A stretch of 64,000 nt of DNA. Source: Pedobacter sp. MR2016-24. GTDB taxonomy: Bacteria; Bacteroidota; Bacteroidia; Sphingobacteriales; Sphingobacteriaceae. The notes under the pieces were generated by a model. That model saw nothing but the letters and a program-made list of their open reading frames with translations, did not search any database and was not told the origin of the DNA. Of the stretch, positions 42,665 to 52,143 are shown one piece after another; the first letter of the stretch is position 1; each line of letters starts with the position of its first letter. Position numbers and translations under genes: made by a program. The stretch spans positions 682,001 to 746,000 of the forward strand of contig NZ_JAPIVO010000002.1 in NCBI RefSeq assembly GCF_026239655.1. Direction: 5' to 3'.

Positions 42665-43744
42665 ATGCACAAAAAGAAAATGTATATAGTCCTCATCGTG
42701 TTAGTCGTTTTCCTTGGCTTATTAGTCAGGGCTTATTTTAGAAGTGAAAGCTATTTTCTCTCGCGCCTACCTGAAAAATACAAGAGTTATCCTGCATTAA
42801 ATGAACAAGTAAAAAGCAGAGACTATCAAATTATATCCTTGTTTACCGGCACCAGACCAAGAACAATTTACCGGGATTCCATTACCAGGAATATCATTGT
42901 GCAGAGCGTAGAGGAGTTCAAGCCTAAAGAATACGAGTCACCAACTTATTCGATAACTTATTACAGAATAAACAGTAAAGGAGAAGCTTTGGATAGTCTG
43001 AATGAAACAGGCAACACGGCCTTTGGCAGACCATTTAACGGGCATCTGCTGTATGAAGACAGTTACAATGATTATCTTAAAACCGGGAATGACCAGAAGA
43101 GGCCCTACAAAAGCATCAACAAAGATTTGCAAATGGCCCCGGAAGCACTATCGAGCCTGACCGGGGAATTGTTATCACGGGCTGATGCGGTAACAGTATA
43201 TGAAGAGGACGACCCAATGACTTTCATCCTATCGGTTGATGGCGAAGTGTTCAAAGTATATATCCCGAAAAAGAGTAACATTGCTGTGCCCGCTGAGTTT
43301 GAGCATAATTTCCATGAGTTATTGCCGGTTACGGACTATAGTCACCAGACTGGTTTAAAGCATTACGCCTGGGAAAACCCAAACTCTGCAATCAGCATCG
43401 ATTATTTTTTGAAACAGCGGTATCAGTCCGGCACCTATTTCTCTATGGCGGCAGCACCATCTACCAGACCTGCACGATGGTATGGTATGGGTTATTTTCA
43501 ACTCAAAATTGGGACAGATAGCCTAAAGTTTAAACATCCAATCAGTTATATACTGTCCGGAAGTGTTCCCTCTGGTGGTTATTATGATAATGGGGAATGG
43601 GGGACGCTGGATTTGTTTAATCAGCAGTTGTCAGGTATCAATATCCTCACTGTTGGTTTTAATAACAATCATTCCCATGAACTGGATGGTTGTTACCTGG
43701 TTGTGCCTTTACATCCTGATAAAAAGGGTAGTGATAGCTATTGA
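42665..43744 (+). CDS. Membrane-anchored hypothetical protein
   Basis: 359 residues from the ATG at 42665; an in-frame TTG at 42608 is less likely. A basic start and one N-terminal helix (MYIVLIVLVVFLGLLVRAYF) anchor it, with the rest probably outside the cytoplasm. The body is beta-rich with many aromatic and charged residues (SYNDYLKTGNDQKRPYKS, YAWENPNSAISIDYFLKQRY). I recognise no family. It stands alone, ahead of an oxidoreductase gene. Confidence 0.6.
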   Translation: MHKKKMYIVLIVLVVFLGLLVRAYFRSESYFLSRLPEKYKSYPALNEQVKSRDYQIISLFTGTRPRTIYRDSITRNIIVQSVEEFKPKEYESPTYSITYYRINSKGEALDSLNETGNTAFGRPFNGHLLYEDSYNDYLKTGNDQKRPYKSINKDLQMAPEALSSLTGELLSRADAVTVYEEDDPMTFILSVDGEVFKVYIPKKSNIAVPAEFEHNFHELLPVTDYSHQTGLKHYAWENPNSAISIDYFLKQRYQSGTYFSMAAAPSTRPARWYGMGYFQLKIGTDSLKFKHPISYILSGSVPSGGYYDNGEWGTLDLFNQQLSGINILTVGFNNNHSHELDGCYLVVPLHPDKKGSDSY

Positions 43745-43828
43745 ACAGGCAATCAGGCTTAAACAAAGTGAAGTTTGGCTAAATTAACTTTGGGAATGAT
43801 CCTGAAATTCGTTCTAACAAAAATCAAA

Positions 43829-44800
43829 ATGATGAAAGCAGTTAGAATTAATGAATATGGTGGACCAGAGGTACTCAGATTCGAAGAGATAGACCGTCCT
43901 GTCCCGGCAAAGGATGAAATTTTGGTGAAAGTGTTTGCCAGTGGTGTTAATCCTGTCGACTGGGCGATCAGGAATGGTGCAAATGAAGCGCTAAGATCTT
44001 TCCTGACTTTACCCCTCACATTGGGCTGGGATGCAGCAGGTATTGTGGAAGAAATAGGTGATGAGGTAACTGCTCTTCAGAAAGGTGATGCCGTATATGG
44101 TGTCCCTAATTTTCCGGGCAACGGAAGTTATGCAGAATACTGTGTCGCCAAAGCTACCCGGTTTGCGTTAAAACCTGAAAGCATTGGTTTTACTGAAAGC
44201 GCAGCTGTACCATTGGCAGCGCTCACGGCATGGACGGGTATGTTTGAATACGGAAATTTACAGGCCGGGCAACGCATTTTAATTCAGGGTGGCTCAGGTG
44301 GTGTTGGAAGTTTCGCCGTACAGTTTGCCAAGGCAAAAGGTGCCTATGTAATTGCCATTGCTTCTGGCAGCAATCTCGACTATCTGCGTGAAATTGGTGC
44401 GGACGAGGTTATTGATTACAATACCCAAAAGTATGAGGAACTGTTACATGATATTGACCTTGTACTGGAGGCTTCGCCAATGCGCGATAACATGGAACGT
44501 TTAAAAGCTGTCAGGGTGCTTAAGACAGGAGGGGTATTAGTCAGTGTGAATACGGATTTTCCGTTTAGTGATGAACTCAAAGAAGCCATTTCCCGAAAAA
44601 ATGCGGTAGCGGAACTTTCTGCAAACCAACCGAGACAGGAATGGTTAGCAGAAATAGCACAATTGATTGATGACGGCAAAGTGAAGGTATTTATCAATAA
44701 AGTGTTTGCTTTGGAAGATTTTGCTGCAGCACACCGTGAAAGCGAATCCTGGCATATACGTGGCAAGCTGGTGCTGGAAATCAAAAAAGACAAAGAATAG
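43829..44800 (+). CDS. NADP-dependent MDR-family oxidoreductase
   Basis: About 323 residues; tandem ATGs at 43829 and 43832 are both possible. The MDR pattern is complete: KAVRINEYGGPEVLRFEEID, GVNPVDWAIRNG, LGWDAAGIVEEIGDEV, then the Rossmann motif ILIQGGSGGVGSFAVQFAKAKGA and GADEVIDY. It is a zinc-free quinone-reductase-like enzyme. An AraC gene starts 2 bp after its stop and probably regulates it, in the same way as the AraC paralogue at 16323 follows its reductase operon. Confidence 0.88.
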   Translation: MMKAVRINEYGGPEVLRFEEIDRPVPAKDEILVKVFASGVNPVDWAIRNGANEALRSFLTLPLTLGWDAAGIVEEIGDEVTALQKGDAVYGVPNFPGNGSYAEYCVAKATRFALKPESIGFTESAAVPLAALTAWTGMFEYGNLQAGQRILIQGGSGGVGSFAVQFAKAKGAYVIAIASGSNLDYLREIGADEVIDYNTQKYEELLHDIDLVLEASPMRDNMERLKAVRVLKTGGVLVSVNTDFPFSDELKEAISRKNAVAELSANQPRQEWLAEIAQLIDDGKVKVFINKVFALEDFAAAHRESESWHIRGKLVLEIKKDKE

Positions 44801-44802
44801 TT

Positions 44803-45711
44803 ATGGAACATTTTAAAACGATAAGCGAATTTCACCATTTCATACACATGCCCGCACCGCTTCATCCGCTACTGAGCGTAATTGATGTGGGAACAGTTGC
44901 AGATGCACATGGTAGTGTGCCGGTTAGTATGAATATGGATTTTTATTCGATTTCCGTTAAAAGAATGCTCAACTTCAAAAGCAAGTATGGACAACAACCT
45001 TTTGATTTTAATGAAGGCATCATGTCTTTTATGTCGCCCAACCAGGTGTTCAGTATCGGTGTTGACAATGAAGATGAAAAAGTAGAAAAATCAGGATGGG
45101 TAATTTACATTCATCCTGATTTTATTTGGAATACCTCCCTGGCCAAAACTATTAAACAATATGATTTTTGGGACTATTCATTGAATGAAGGTTTGCATCT
45201 TTCTGAAAAAGAAGAAGAAATCATCACAGCAATCATCAAAAACATTGAGCTGGAATATCAGTCCAATATTGACCAATATAGTAAACGTATCATTATCTCG
45301 CATATCGAATCATTGCTCAACTATGCTGATCGTTTTTATCATCGGCAGTTTATTACACGGGAGAAAGCCAATCACCATATATTGGAAAGTTTGGAAACCT
45401 TATTGACAGATTATTTTAATAGTGATGACCTGATCTTAAAAGGCTTGCCGACCGTTGCTTATCTCGCCGGGTCACTTCATATCTCTTCTAAATATTTGAG
45501 CAGCCTGCTGAAGGTGCTTACGGGACAGAATACCCAGCAGCACATTCATGAAAAATTAATCGAAAAGGCTAAAGAGAAGTTGTCTACCACTAATTTATCC
45601 GTCAGCGAAATTGCTTTTGAATTGGGGTTTGAACATTTGCAATCGTTTAGTAAGTTGTTCAAAGCCAAAACAAAGCAGTCGCCGGTAGAATTCAGAGCCT
45701 CTTTCAATTGA
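44803..45711 (+). CDS. AraC-family transcriptional regulator
   Basis: 302 residues. The N-terminal sensory region has FNEGIMSFMSPNQVFSIG; the HTH pair at the C-terminus is PTVAYLAGSLHISSKYLSSLLK and LSVSEIAFELGFEHLQSFSKLFKAKTKQSPVEFR. It is a close paralogue of the regulator at 16323-17243 along the whole chain. It is translationally linked to the MDR gene and probably activates it in response to a small molecule. Confidence 0.9.
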   Translation: MEHFKTISEFHHFIHMPAPLHPLLSVIDVGTVADAHGSVPVSMNMDFYSISVKRMLNFKSKYGQQPFDFNEGIMSFMSPNQVFSIGVDNEDEKVEKSGWVIYIHPDFIWNTSLAKTIKQYDFWDYSLNEGLHLSEKEEEIITAIIKNIELEYQSNIDQYSKRIIISHIESLLNYADRFYHRQFITREKANHHILESLETLLTDYFNSDDLILKGLPTVAYLAGSLHISSKYLSSLLKVLTGQNTQQHIHEKLIEKAKEKLSTTNLSVSEIAFELGFEHLQSFSKLFKAKTKQSPVEFRASFN

Positions 45712-45824
45712 TTGAAAACATTCAAGAAAAAGGCTGGATGACCGCGTACCAGTTTCCGGCAAACAAACCAATGGGGCATAATTTGAGTGCTGCAGGTAAT
45801 ATTAATGATTACAATCAACTGTTT

Positions 45825-46046
45825 ATGAAACCAGCAATCCGATTTGTCAAGCCTACTATCCTGATAGTGATAAGGATAACAAAAATTCTTACGGTCATTG
45901 CGCTATTTACTGGTTGTCAAAGTAATGAACCAGCATTCATTGTAAAGGGAGATAAAATAGTGACTAAGGATATAAAGGTAAATGTTGAAGTACTTAAACA
46001 GGATAGTACAATAATGGCATTTATTTCCCATGTGCTAAAGTGTTAA
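45825..46046 (+). CDS. Short lipoprotein, possibly a truncated RND adaptor N-terminus
   Basis: 73 residues from the ATG at 45825; the frame is open further upstream. The N-terminal helix ILIVIRITKILTVIALFTG ends at a lipobox cysteine (TGCQSNE). The rest (FIVKGDKIVTKDIKVNVEVL) resembles the first mature residues of CusB/CzcB-type efflux adaptors, but the protein stops there. It overlaps the convergent aldo/keto reductase gene by 12 bp. It may be a remnant; identity is uncertain. Confidence 0.35.
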   Translation: MKPAIRFVKPTILIVIRITKILTVIALFTGCQSNEPAFIVKGDKIVTKDIKVNVEVLKQDSTIMAFISHVLKC

Positions 46047-47018
46047 AAGCTGGTTATTGATCAGCTGGAGTTCTTCAGTGTTCAACTTGATGTTCATTGC
46101 CTGTGCATTTGATACAGCCTGCTCAGCGTTTCTTGATCCGGCAAGTACTAATGTAATTCCGGGCTGCAGCGTTGTCCAGCGTAACACCAGCTGTGCAAGC
46201 GTTGCATTTTTTTCCTTCGCTAATGGTTCAATACTGGTTAAAAATGATTTTACTTTTTCAGCGTTAAACTGCCCGAAATAGCCGTTACGGTGATCGTCAT
46301 TTTTTAAAGTAGCATCCTTAAAATATTTACCCGTCAATAAACCTCTTTCCAAGGGACTATAAGCAATCAGGCCAATGTTGTGATCAATGGTATAAGGTAC
46401 TATATCCCGCTCTATAGCCCTGTTGAGCATACTATAGGAAAGTTGATTTGATGCGAGCGATAGGGTTTGTTCTGCCTCTTGTAATTGAGCAAGATCATAA
46501 TTGCAGACACCTGCAGCAAGGATTTTACCTTGTTTAATCAACTCATCCATCGCTTCCATCGTTTCTGAAATAGGTGTAGTTGCATCTGCCCAGTGGATTT
46601 GCAATAAGTCTATATAGTCGGTACCCAACCTTTGCAGACTTTCTTCGACTTCTTTGATGATATTTTGTTTGGAGGCATATTTATATACCGGGATGCTTTT
46701 TCCATCGCTGCCCGCATCGAAGAAGAATTCCCCCTTTTCCTTGTTGCTGCCATCCCATACCAATCCGAATTTGGTTAACAACTGGATTTTTGAGCGGTCT
46801 CTGCCTTTGATAGCTTCGCCAATTAACTCTTCACTTAATCCAAAACCATAGAAAGGTGCTGTGTCCAGGCTGGTTACACCATGATCTAAGGAGGCATGAA
46901 TAGCTCTGATAGAATCTTGTTTTTCATTTCCACCCCACATACTTCCGCCAATAGCAAATGCACCATAAGTAATAGCTGATAATTTTAGATCTGTTTTTCC
47001 TAATTTTCTGTATTCCAT
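46035..47018 (-). CDS. Aldo/keto reductase
   Basis: 327 residues. TIM-barrel AKR motifs are visible: YRKLGKTDLKLSAITYGAFAIG, VTSLDTAPFYGFGLSEELIG with the catalytic Asp and Tyr, LLTKFGL with the Lys, DYIDLLQIHWAD with the His, and GLIAYSPLERGLLTGKY plus VLAGSRNAEQ for NADPH binding. It reduces aldehydes or ketones with NADPH. It stands alone on the minus strand; the regulator is not evident. Confidence 0.92.
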   Translation of the reverse strand: MEYRKLGKTDLKLSAITYGAFAIGGSMWGGNEKQDSIRAIHASLDHGVTSLDTAPFYGFGLSEELIGEAIKGRDRSKIQLLTKFGLVWDGSNKEKGEFFFDAGSDGKSIPVYKYASKQNIIKEVEESLQRLGTDYIDLLQIHWADATTPISETMEAMDELIKQGKILAAGVCNYDLAQLQEAEQTLSLASNQLSYSMLNRAIERDIVPYTIDHNIGLIAYSPLERGLLTGKYFKDATLKNDDHRNGYFGQFNAEKVKSFLTSIEPLAKEKNATLAQLVLRWTTLQPGITLVLAGSRNAEQAVSNAQAMNIKLNTEELQLINNQLLTL

Positions 47019-47224
47019 TTTATTGATATTTATTAACTATTTGATCTGATATTCTAGATTTAAAAACTGAGGCAAATTTGGATGAAAGGAGCCTGGTATT
47101 AAAATAGCATGATTTATAGATATCTATTATAATTATAATGCTGATCGGATTATCGGCATATTTGAGTCTCTTGTGCTGCCATCATTAAAAAGCCATAAGG
47201 GGTGACCTAAAATGTTTAACCGTT

Positions 47225-47728
47225 ATGAATGAAAAAGAGGAGCGTGTATTGATTCTGACCGTCCGATTGGATAGTATTTCTCAGGGCTATTTCGATTCAC
47301 TGCGTTTGCAGCATTTTCCTCCTGAACGCAATTTTTTAAAAGCACATCTAACGCTGTTTCATAAACTACCAGATACACCAGAAACAGTGCAGATCATTTC
47401 GCAGCTGTCGGTTTCATCTTTTGTTATGCAGGTAACCGGGTTATTCAATCTTGGTGCGGGTGTGGCTTTCCGGGTAGAAAGCCAGTCGTTGAACCTCCTT
47501 CGGTCTGAATTGAGCCAGAAATTTAATGCCCGTCTTAGTGCTCAGGACAAGCAGGGATTCAGGGGGCATATTACAGTTCAGAATAAGACGAGTCCTGAAA
47601 TCGCTAAGACATTGCTGGCAGAACTTTCTCAGAAATTTATAGCATTTGATATTCAGGCCTTAGGTCTTGATCTTTGGTATTACCTGGGCGGACCATGGGA
47701 ACATAAACAATTCCAGCCGTTCGATTAA
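47225..47728 (+). CDS. 2H phosphoesterase (2'-5' RNA ligase-like)
   Basis: 167 residues. The two HxT motifs of the 2H fold are present: HLTLFHKLP at ~residue 40 and HITVQNKTS at ~118, about 75 residues apart. The family opens or forms 2'-5' phosphodiester or cyclic phosphate bonds in RNA or nucleotides; the natural substrate here is not known. It is a single gene with a 206-bp upstream spacer. Confidence 0.85.
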   Translation: MNEKEERVLILTVRLDSISQGYFDSLRLQHFPPERNFLKAHLTLFHKLPDTPETVQIISQLSVSSFVMQVTGLFNLGAGVAFRVESQSLNLLRSELSQKFNARLSAQDKQGFRGHITVQNKTSPEIAKTLLAELSQKFIAFDIQALGLDLWYYLGGPWEHKQFQPFD

Positions 47729-47769
47729 TTACTATATTCACGAAATTTTACAGCATAATTTGTTAGCTA

Positions 47770-48747
47770 ATGCCAGGTCTCTTCAATGCATGCAATCGCA
47801 TAATTACCATTAAACTTAAAATAGTATTGTTTCTATTTATTACTGTTTTATCGGTTAAACCTCAAAGGTCATTCGCTCAGCAAATATATTCTAAAGCCTA
47901 CGGTCAAAAAGGGAATCCGGCTTTAATATATGTACACGGTGGTCCCCGGGGTAATTCCACATTATTTGAAGGAACCACCGCAACAGCGCTGAGTGAAAGA
48001 GGTTACTATGTAATTGTATATGACCGAAGAGGGGAAGGCCGGTCTGGAGATCCAGGCGCAAAACTGACGTTTGATGAGGCCTGTCTTGATCTGAATGGTC
48101 TAATGAAACAATATGGATTAACAAAAGTGAGTCTTTTAGGTCACAGCTTCGGCGGTATTGTTTCAACTTTGTTTGCAAGTAAATTTCCCGAAAAAGTAGA
48201 GCGGCTTATTTTGGTCGGGGGACTATTTTCGCAACAGGAATCTTATGACCATATACTTGGCACCACTCTAAAAATTGCAACCCAAAAGAAGGATATGTCA
48301 ATTCTTAAAAAGATTTCAAATATTAAATCCTTTGATGTGCAAAGTGCAGAATATCGAAAACAGACTTATGAAGTTGCATCACACTATGGCTTCTTCAAAA
48401 TGACGACACCTACCGAAGAATCAAAAAGAGTGAATGCGAAGTACGAGAACAGTAGCTTCTCCAAATCCAATATTCGCAATGATAAAGCGCCTTTGCTTTT
48501 TTATCAAAATGAATCGCGTGTCAATATTGACACGAAACCCATGCTAAAAAACATCGTAAATAAAAAGATTGAGCTCTCAGCCATTTATGGAGTGCAAGAT
48601 GGCATTTTCTCTAAAAAACAATTATCAGATTTAAAAAAGATTACTGGCTCTTCAAATTTTTATACTATAGATAATTGCTCGCACTATCCTTTTGCAGATC
48701 AACAAGAAAAGTTTTTGAATATTGTTGAAGAAATAATAAACAAATAA
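47770..48747 (+). CDS. Secreted alpha/beta hydrolase (proline iminopeptidase-like)
   Basis: 325 residues. A signal peptide (IVLFLFITVLSV ... SFAQ) directs export. The hydrolase fold shows YVHGGPRGNS (HGGP oxyanion loop as in prolyl iminopeptidases), YDRRGEGRSGD, the nucleophile elbow LLGHSFGG, the acid in GVQDGIFS and the histidine in NCSHYPF. It should cleave a peptide or ester outside the cytoplasm. Confidence 0.85.
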   Translation: MPGLFNACNRIITIKLKIVLFLFITVLSVKPQRSFAQQIYSKAYGQKGNPALIYVHGGPRGNSTLFEGTTATALSERGYYVIVYDRRGEGRSGDPGAKLTFDEACLDLNGLMKQYGLTKVSLLGHSFGGIVSTLFASKFPEKVERLILVGGLFSQQESYDHILGTTLKIATQKKDMSILKKISNIKSFDVQSAEYRKQTYEVASHYGFFKMTTPTEESKRVNAKYENSSFSKSNIRNDKAPLLFYQNESRVNIDTKPMLKNIVNKKIELSAIYGVQDGIFSKKQLSDLKKITGSSNFYTIDNCSHYPFADQQEKFLNIVEEIINK

Positions 48748-48790
48748 GATTTTACTCATGCTGTCATATGGATATGGGTTGTGAATAAAT

Positions 48791-48982
48791 GACGAAGATC
48801 GCATCCTGGAATTTGGACACACAGGATTTCATCCAAATGCAGGATATACTGCTGTTAACCTGTACTATCCCAAAAGTAATACCAGCGTGATTGTTATCGG
48901 AAATCAAGCAAATGAGAACTCTGATATCGCTTATGCTTATGAACAGGAAATAAGAAAGAGCGTCAAAAAAAGCACTCTTTGA
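48791..48982 (+). pseudogene. C-terminal remnant of a class C beta-lactamase-type serine hydrolase
   Basis: The 332-bp spacer 48748-49079 contains one readable piece: ILEFGHTGFHPN, GYTAVNLYYPKSNTSVIVIGNQ and a final helix ending in a stop. HTGFHPGY-like and NLYYP..N..VIV..N are features of the last part of serine beta-lactamase-family hydrolases. An in-frame stop cuts it off at 48782-48784 and the catalytic parts are gone. Nothing else is seen in the spacer. Confidence 0.6.
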
Positions 48983-49079
48983 ATTAGAAATTTGATGAAA
49001 AGTATCTCCCGTCAGGGATATTAACTACCTTGATAATACTTTGTAACAGCCATATCTTAAAATATTAAATCAGACAAAA

Positions 49080-49607
49080 ATGGTAAGCAGAAATTTCACA
49101 CCTTTCCCGATCCTGACAAGCGAAAGGCTCACACTCAGACAATTATCGATTGATGACCAGCAGGATATTTTTGCTTTGCGCGCTGACATAGAAATAAACA
49201 GGTATCTTGACAGGGAACCCAGTAAAACAATTGATAATGCCATACACTTCATCAACATGATTAATGATCATATTCAAAAAAACAATTCTCTTTATTGGGT
49301 AATCACGCTGACGGAAACAAAAACAGTTGTTGGGACAATTTGTCTTTTTAACTTCTCAGAGGAAGAAAGTAGCTGTGAAATTGGCTATGAGCTGATGACA
49401 AAATTGCAGGGCCAGGGAATAATGCAGGAAGCAGCAGGGGAAGTGATTGCCTATGCTTTTCAAACCTTGCAGTTGCAAAAAATAGTGGCGTTTACCCACA
49501 ACCGGAATCAGCGTTCAACTAAACTGCTGAGGAGATTTAACTTTCTTCAATCACAGGAAACAAACGAAGAGCATCCTGAATACCAGCTGTTCACACTAAC
49601 TCGTTGA
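49080..49607 (+). CDS. GNAT-family N-acetyltransferase (RimJ/RimL type)
   Basis: 175 residues. It opens with LTSERLTLRQLSIDDQQDIF, typical of RimJ/RimL-like enzymes. The acetyl-CoA site is EIGYELMTKLQGQGIMQEAAGEVIAYAF, and the C-terminal part has VAFTHNRNQRSTKLLRRFNF. It transfers an acetyl group from acetyl-CoA to an amine, possibly a protein N-terminus or an antibiotic; the substrate is unknown. Confidence 0.9.
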   Translation: MVSRNFTPFPILTSERLTLRQLSIDDQQDIFALRADIEINRYLDREPSKTIDNAIHFINMINDHIQKNNSLYWVITLTETKTVVGTICLFNFSEEESSCEIGYELMTKLQGQGIMQEAAGEVIAYAFQTLQLQKIVAFTHNRNQRSTKLLRRFNFLQSQETNEEHPEYQLFTLTR

Positions 49608-49636
49608 GAAGAATAGAAGGGGACTGGTTGATCAGC

Positions 49637-50203
49637 TTAGCCGGATGTGAGGCGACTCAAAGTTTCTCTGGTTACACCCAGATAAGATGCGATTAAAGTT
49701 TTAGAAACACGTTGATAAAGATCGGGGTATTGACGTATCAGGGAATTGTAACGCTCAGTCGCGGTGGCACACATCAGCATTAACACTCTTTTTTGAAGGG
49801 CAACGTTTCCGGCACTGCTTTTTATCCTGAAAAAATAGTCCATTTTTGCAAGTTCACTGCAGAGTTTTTCCTTGTCTTTGTAAGTAATGTACAACACTTC
49901 CGTTTTTTCCAGACAGTCAATATCCACCGTAGCATATGTGCCTTTTTGAAAAGCCTCCATGTCTGATATCCACCAATTCTCCATGGCAAACTGCAGAATA
50001 TGTGTTCTTCCTGACTGATCAATATGTGAGGATTTCACTAAGCCCTGAAGTACAAAATACTCATTTGGAGCTAAAGCGCCCATCTCTACTAAATACTGGT
50101 GTTTTTTACAGGATTTTTTAGTGAAGTAGGATAATATTAAGGCAAACTCCTCATCTGTAATACTAACAATGTCCTCAATATGTTTTCTTAAAACATCTAC
50201 CAT
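49637..50203 (-). CDS. Crp/Fnr-family transcriptional regulator
   Basis: 188 residues. A cyclic-nucleotide-binding-like jelly roll (QYLVEMGALAPNEYFVLQGLVK ... GRTHILQFAMENWWISDMEAF) is followed by an HTH ending in VSKTLIASYLGVTRETLSRL. It lacks iron-sulfur cysteines. It is divergent from the NTF2-like and old yellow enzyme genes (279 bp), which it may control. A second Crp-like regulator is at 52144. Confidence 0.88.
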   Translation of the reverse strand: MVDVLRKHIEDIVSITDEEFALILSYFTKKSCKKHQYLVEMGALAPNEYFVLQGLVKSSHIDQSGRTHILQFAMENWWISDMEAFQKGTYATVDIDCLEKTEVLYITYKDKEKLCSELAKMDYFFRIKSSAGNVALQKRVLMLMCATATERYNSLIRQYPDLYQRVSKTLIASYLGVTRETLSRLTSG

Positions 50204-50481
50204 GTACTTAATTTATAGATTTTTCATACAAATATAATGAAATCGGTGCAGGGTAAATATAAACTGCATAAGTAAAAGCGTAATGTATCACACTATTATT
50301 TAGTGAGGTAAATCACGGGTGCGTAAGGTGCAATCATCCTAATTTTGTGGAGTCAAATCGATAGTGACATAAAATCTTAAGGTTTTAAAATCTCTAAATG
50401 TTTAACTGCAATGATGATTAAAATAATTGCTGTGAACAAGACTTGAATGAAGTAAGTATAATTTATCATGTAAAAAATAAA

Positions 50482-50871
50482 ATGATGAGCGTAAATCAAA
50501 ACAGCAATGCAGTTCAGGATTATGAAGAGGTATTGGCAGTAGTAAAAGGATATGTAGAAGGGTTGAAAACAGGCAATGTTGAGCAGTTGAAAAAAACCTT
50601 TCATCAGGATGCAGTAATGTACGGCCACCTTCAGAATGGATTGTCGGAAGGTAGTATAGACAATTTGTATACGTATGTAGCAGAATTTGGTAAGGCTCCC
50701 AACATCAGGACCCACCTGGATGTATTGCACAAAACTGCGACAACGGCTATTGTCCGTGTTGAAATGGAGAGCGATGCGGCAAATGAAGACTTTACAGATT
50801 ACCATTCATTGATTAAAATTGATGGTGAGTGGAAAGTTGTTGCCAAACTATTTCACCTGTATCAAAAATAG
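50482..50871 (+). CDS. NTF2/SnoaL-like protein (lumazine-binding-like)
   Basis: 129 residues from the ATG at 50482 (or 50485). Pattern: EEVLAVVKGYVEGLKTGNVEQLKKTFHQDAVMYG, then strands TAIVRVEME and HSLIKIDGEWKVVAKLFHLY, as in the NTF2-like lumazine-binding group. It is a cone-shaped fold that binds small hydrophobic molecules. It lies 74 bp upstream of an old yellow enzyme and is probably in the same operon. Confidence 0.8.
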   Translation: MMSVNQNSNAVQDYEEVLAVVKGYVEGLKTGNVEQLKKTFHQDAVMYGHLQNGLSEGSIDNLYTYVAEFGKAPNIRTHLDVLHKTATTAIVRVEMESDAANEDFTDYHSLIKIDGEWKVVAKLFHLYQK

Positions 50872-50945
50872 GGAAGACTATCAAAGCGCATTATTTAAAG
50901 ACAGTTGATCTTTAAATAATGCGCTTAAAATTAAAAGAACAAAAA

Positions 50946-52016
50946 ATGTCAAAATTATTTAGTGAACTGAATGTCAAATCAGTAAGGTTCAGAAATCGTA
51001 TAATTACCTCACCTATGTGCATGTATTCGGCCGAAGATGGATTTGCCAGTGATTGGCACCTGGTACATTATGGATCCAGGGCCATGGGGGGTGCAGGAAC
51101 GGTGATGCTGGAGGCAACAGCGGTATGTGCTGACGGGCGAATTGGTGTCGGTGATCTTGGGATCTGGAAAGATGAGCATATTGCTCCTCTTGCAAAAATA
51201 GCTGCATTCATCAAGGCTCGCGGCAGTGTTGCAGCGATTCAGTTAGCGCACGCCGGTAGAAAAGGAAGTACCTGGGCATCAGGTGCAGAAAGCCATGCCC
51301 TGATGCCTGAAGATCAGGATGGATGGGAAGTGATTGCTCCCTCTGCCATTCCTTTTTCTCCAGATATGCAGGTCCCTCGTGAGATGACGCATGAAGATAT
51401 AATGGCCATCAGGAAATCTTTCAGTGATGCCGCTGTCAGAGCGCTGAAGGCGGGTTTCGATTTGATTGAAATTCACAGTGCCCATGGTTATTTGCTGAAT
51501 GAATTTTCATCTCCCATTCCAAATCGGAGAACCGACAATTATGGAGGGAACAGGGAGAACAGAACAAGGCTATTGTTTGAAGTTATTGAAGATGTAAAAA
51601 AGGTCTGGCCTGAAGAACTTCCTATAGCTGTTCGTATCTCTGCTACCGACTGGGTGGAAGAAGGCTGGACAAGTGATGACTCGGTATGGCTGAGCCTCAG
51701 ACTAGCAGCAGCGGGTGTCGATTTGGTTGATGTTTCTACTGGTGGTACTGTGCCGAAAGCAAAGATTCCTGTAGGCCCAGGTTATCAGTTACCATTTGCG
51801 GCTGCGATCAAACGTGCAGTGAAAGATACATTATTGGTTGGCACTGTAGGGTTGATCACAAATGCACAGCAGGCAGAAACAATCCTGGTAAACGGAGATG
51901 CCGATTTTGTATTGATAGCACGCGAATTTTTAAGGAATCCCTATTTCCCACTTCATGCTGCAAAAGAACTCCGCTCGGAAATTCCGGTACCCAAACCCTA
52001 TGAACTGGCTTTTTAG
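50946..52016 (+). CDS. NADH:flavin oxidoreductase, old yellow enzyme (YqjM-like)
   Basis: 356 residues from the ATG at 50946; the in-frame start at 50919 lacks family support. The classical YqjM pattern is present: FRNRIITSPMCMYSAEDGFASDWHLVHYG with the active-site Cys, VAAIQLAHAGRKGSTW, FDLIEIHSAHGYLLNEFSSP, RRTDNYGGNRENRTR, and the FMN-phosphate loop ADFVLIAREFLRNPYFP. It reduces alpha,beta-unsaturated carbonyls with NADPH. It is the second OYE in the window (the other, at 25985, is of the NemA type). Confidence 0.93.
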   Translation: MSKLFSELNVKSVRFRNRIITSPMCMYSAEDGFASDWHLVHYGSRAMGGAGTVMLEATAVCADGRIGVGDLGIWKDEHIAPLAKIAAFIKARGSVAAIQLAHAGRKGSTWASGAESHALMPEDQDGWEVIAPSAIPFSPDMQVPREMTHEDIMAIRKSFSDAAVRALKAGFDLIEIHSAHGYLLNEFSSPIPNRRTDNYGGNRENRTRLLFEVIEDVKKVWPEELPIAVRISATDWVEEGWTSDDSVWLSLRLAAAGVDLVDVSTGGTVPKAKIPVGPGYQLPFAAAIKRAVKDTLLVGTVGLITNAQQAETILVNGDADFVLIAREFLRNPYFPLHAAKELRSEIPVPKPYELAF

Positions 52017-52143
52017 GCGGGCAAATTTAAGACTGGTCCTATGCAGCGCAGGCATGGCAAGCGCAGCCGGCTGCTTAGGTTCAAAAACCATAAGCGCAGC
52101 AAAAACATAAAACTACATTTCATGTGAATTGTTATTTTTACAC

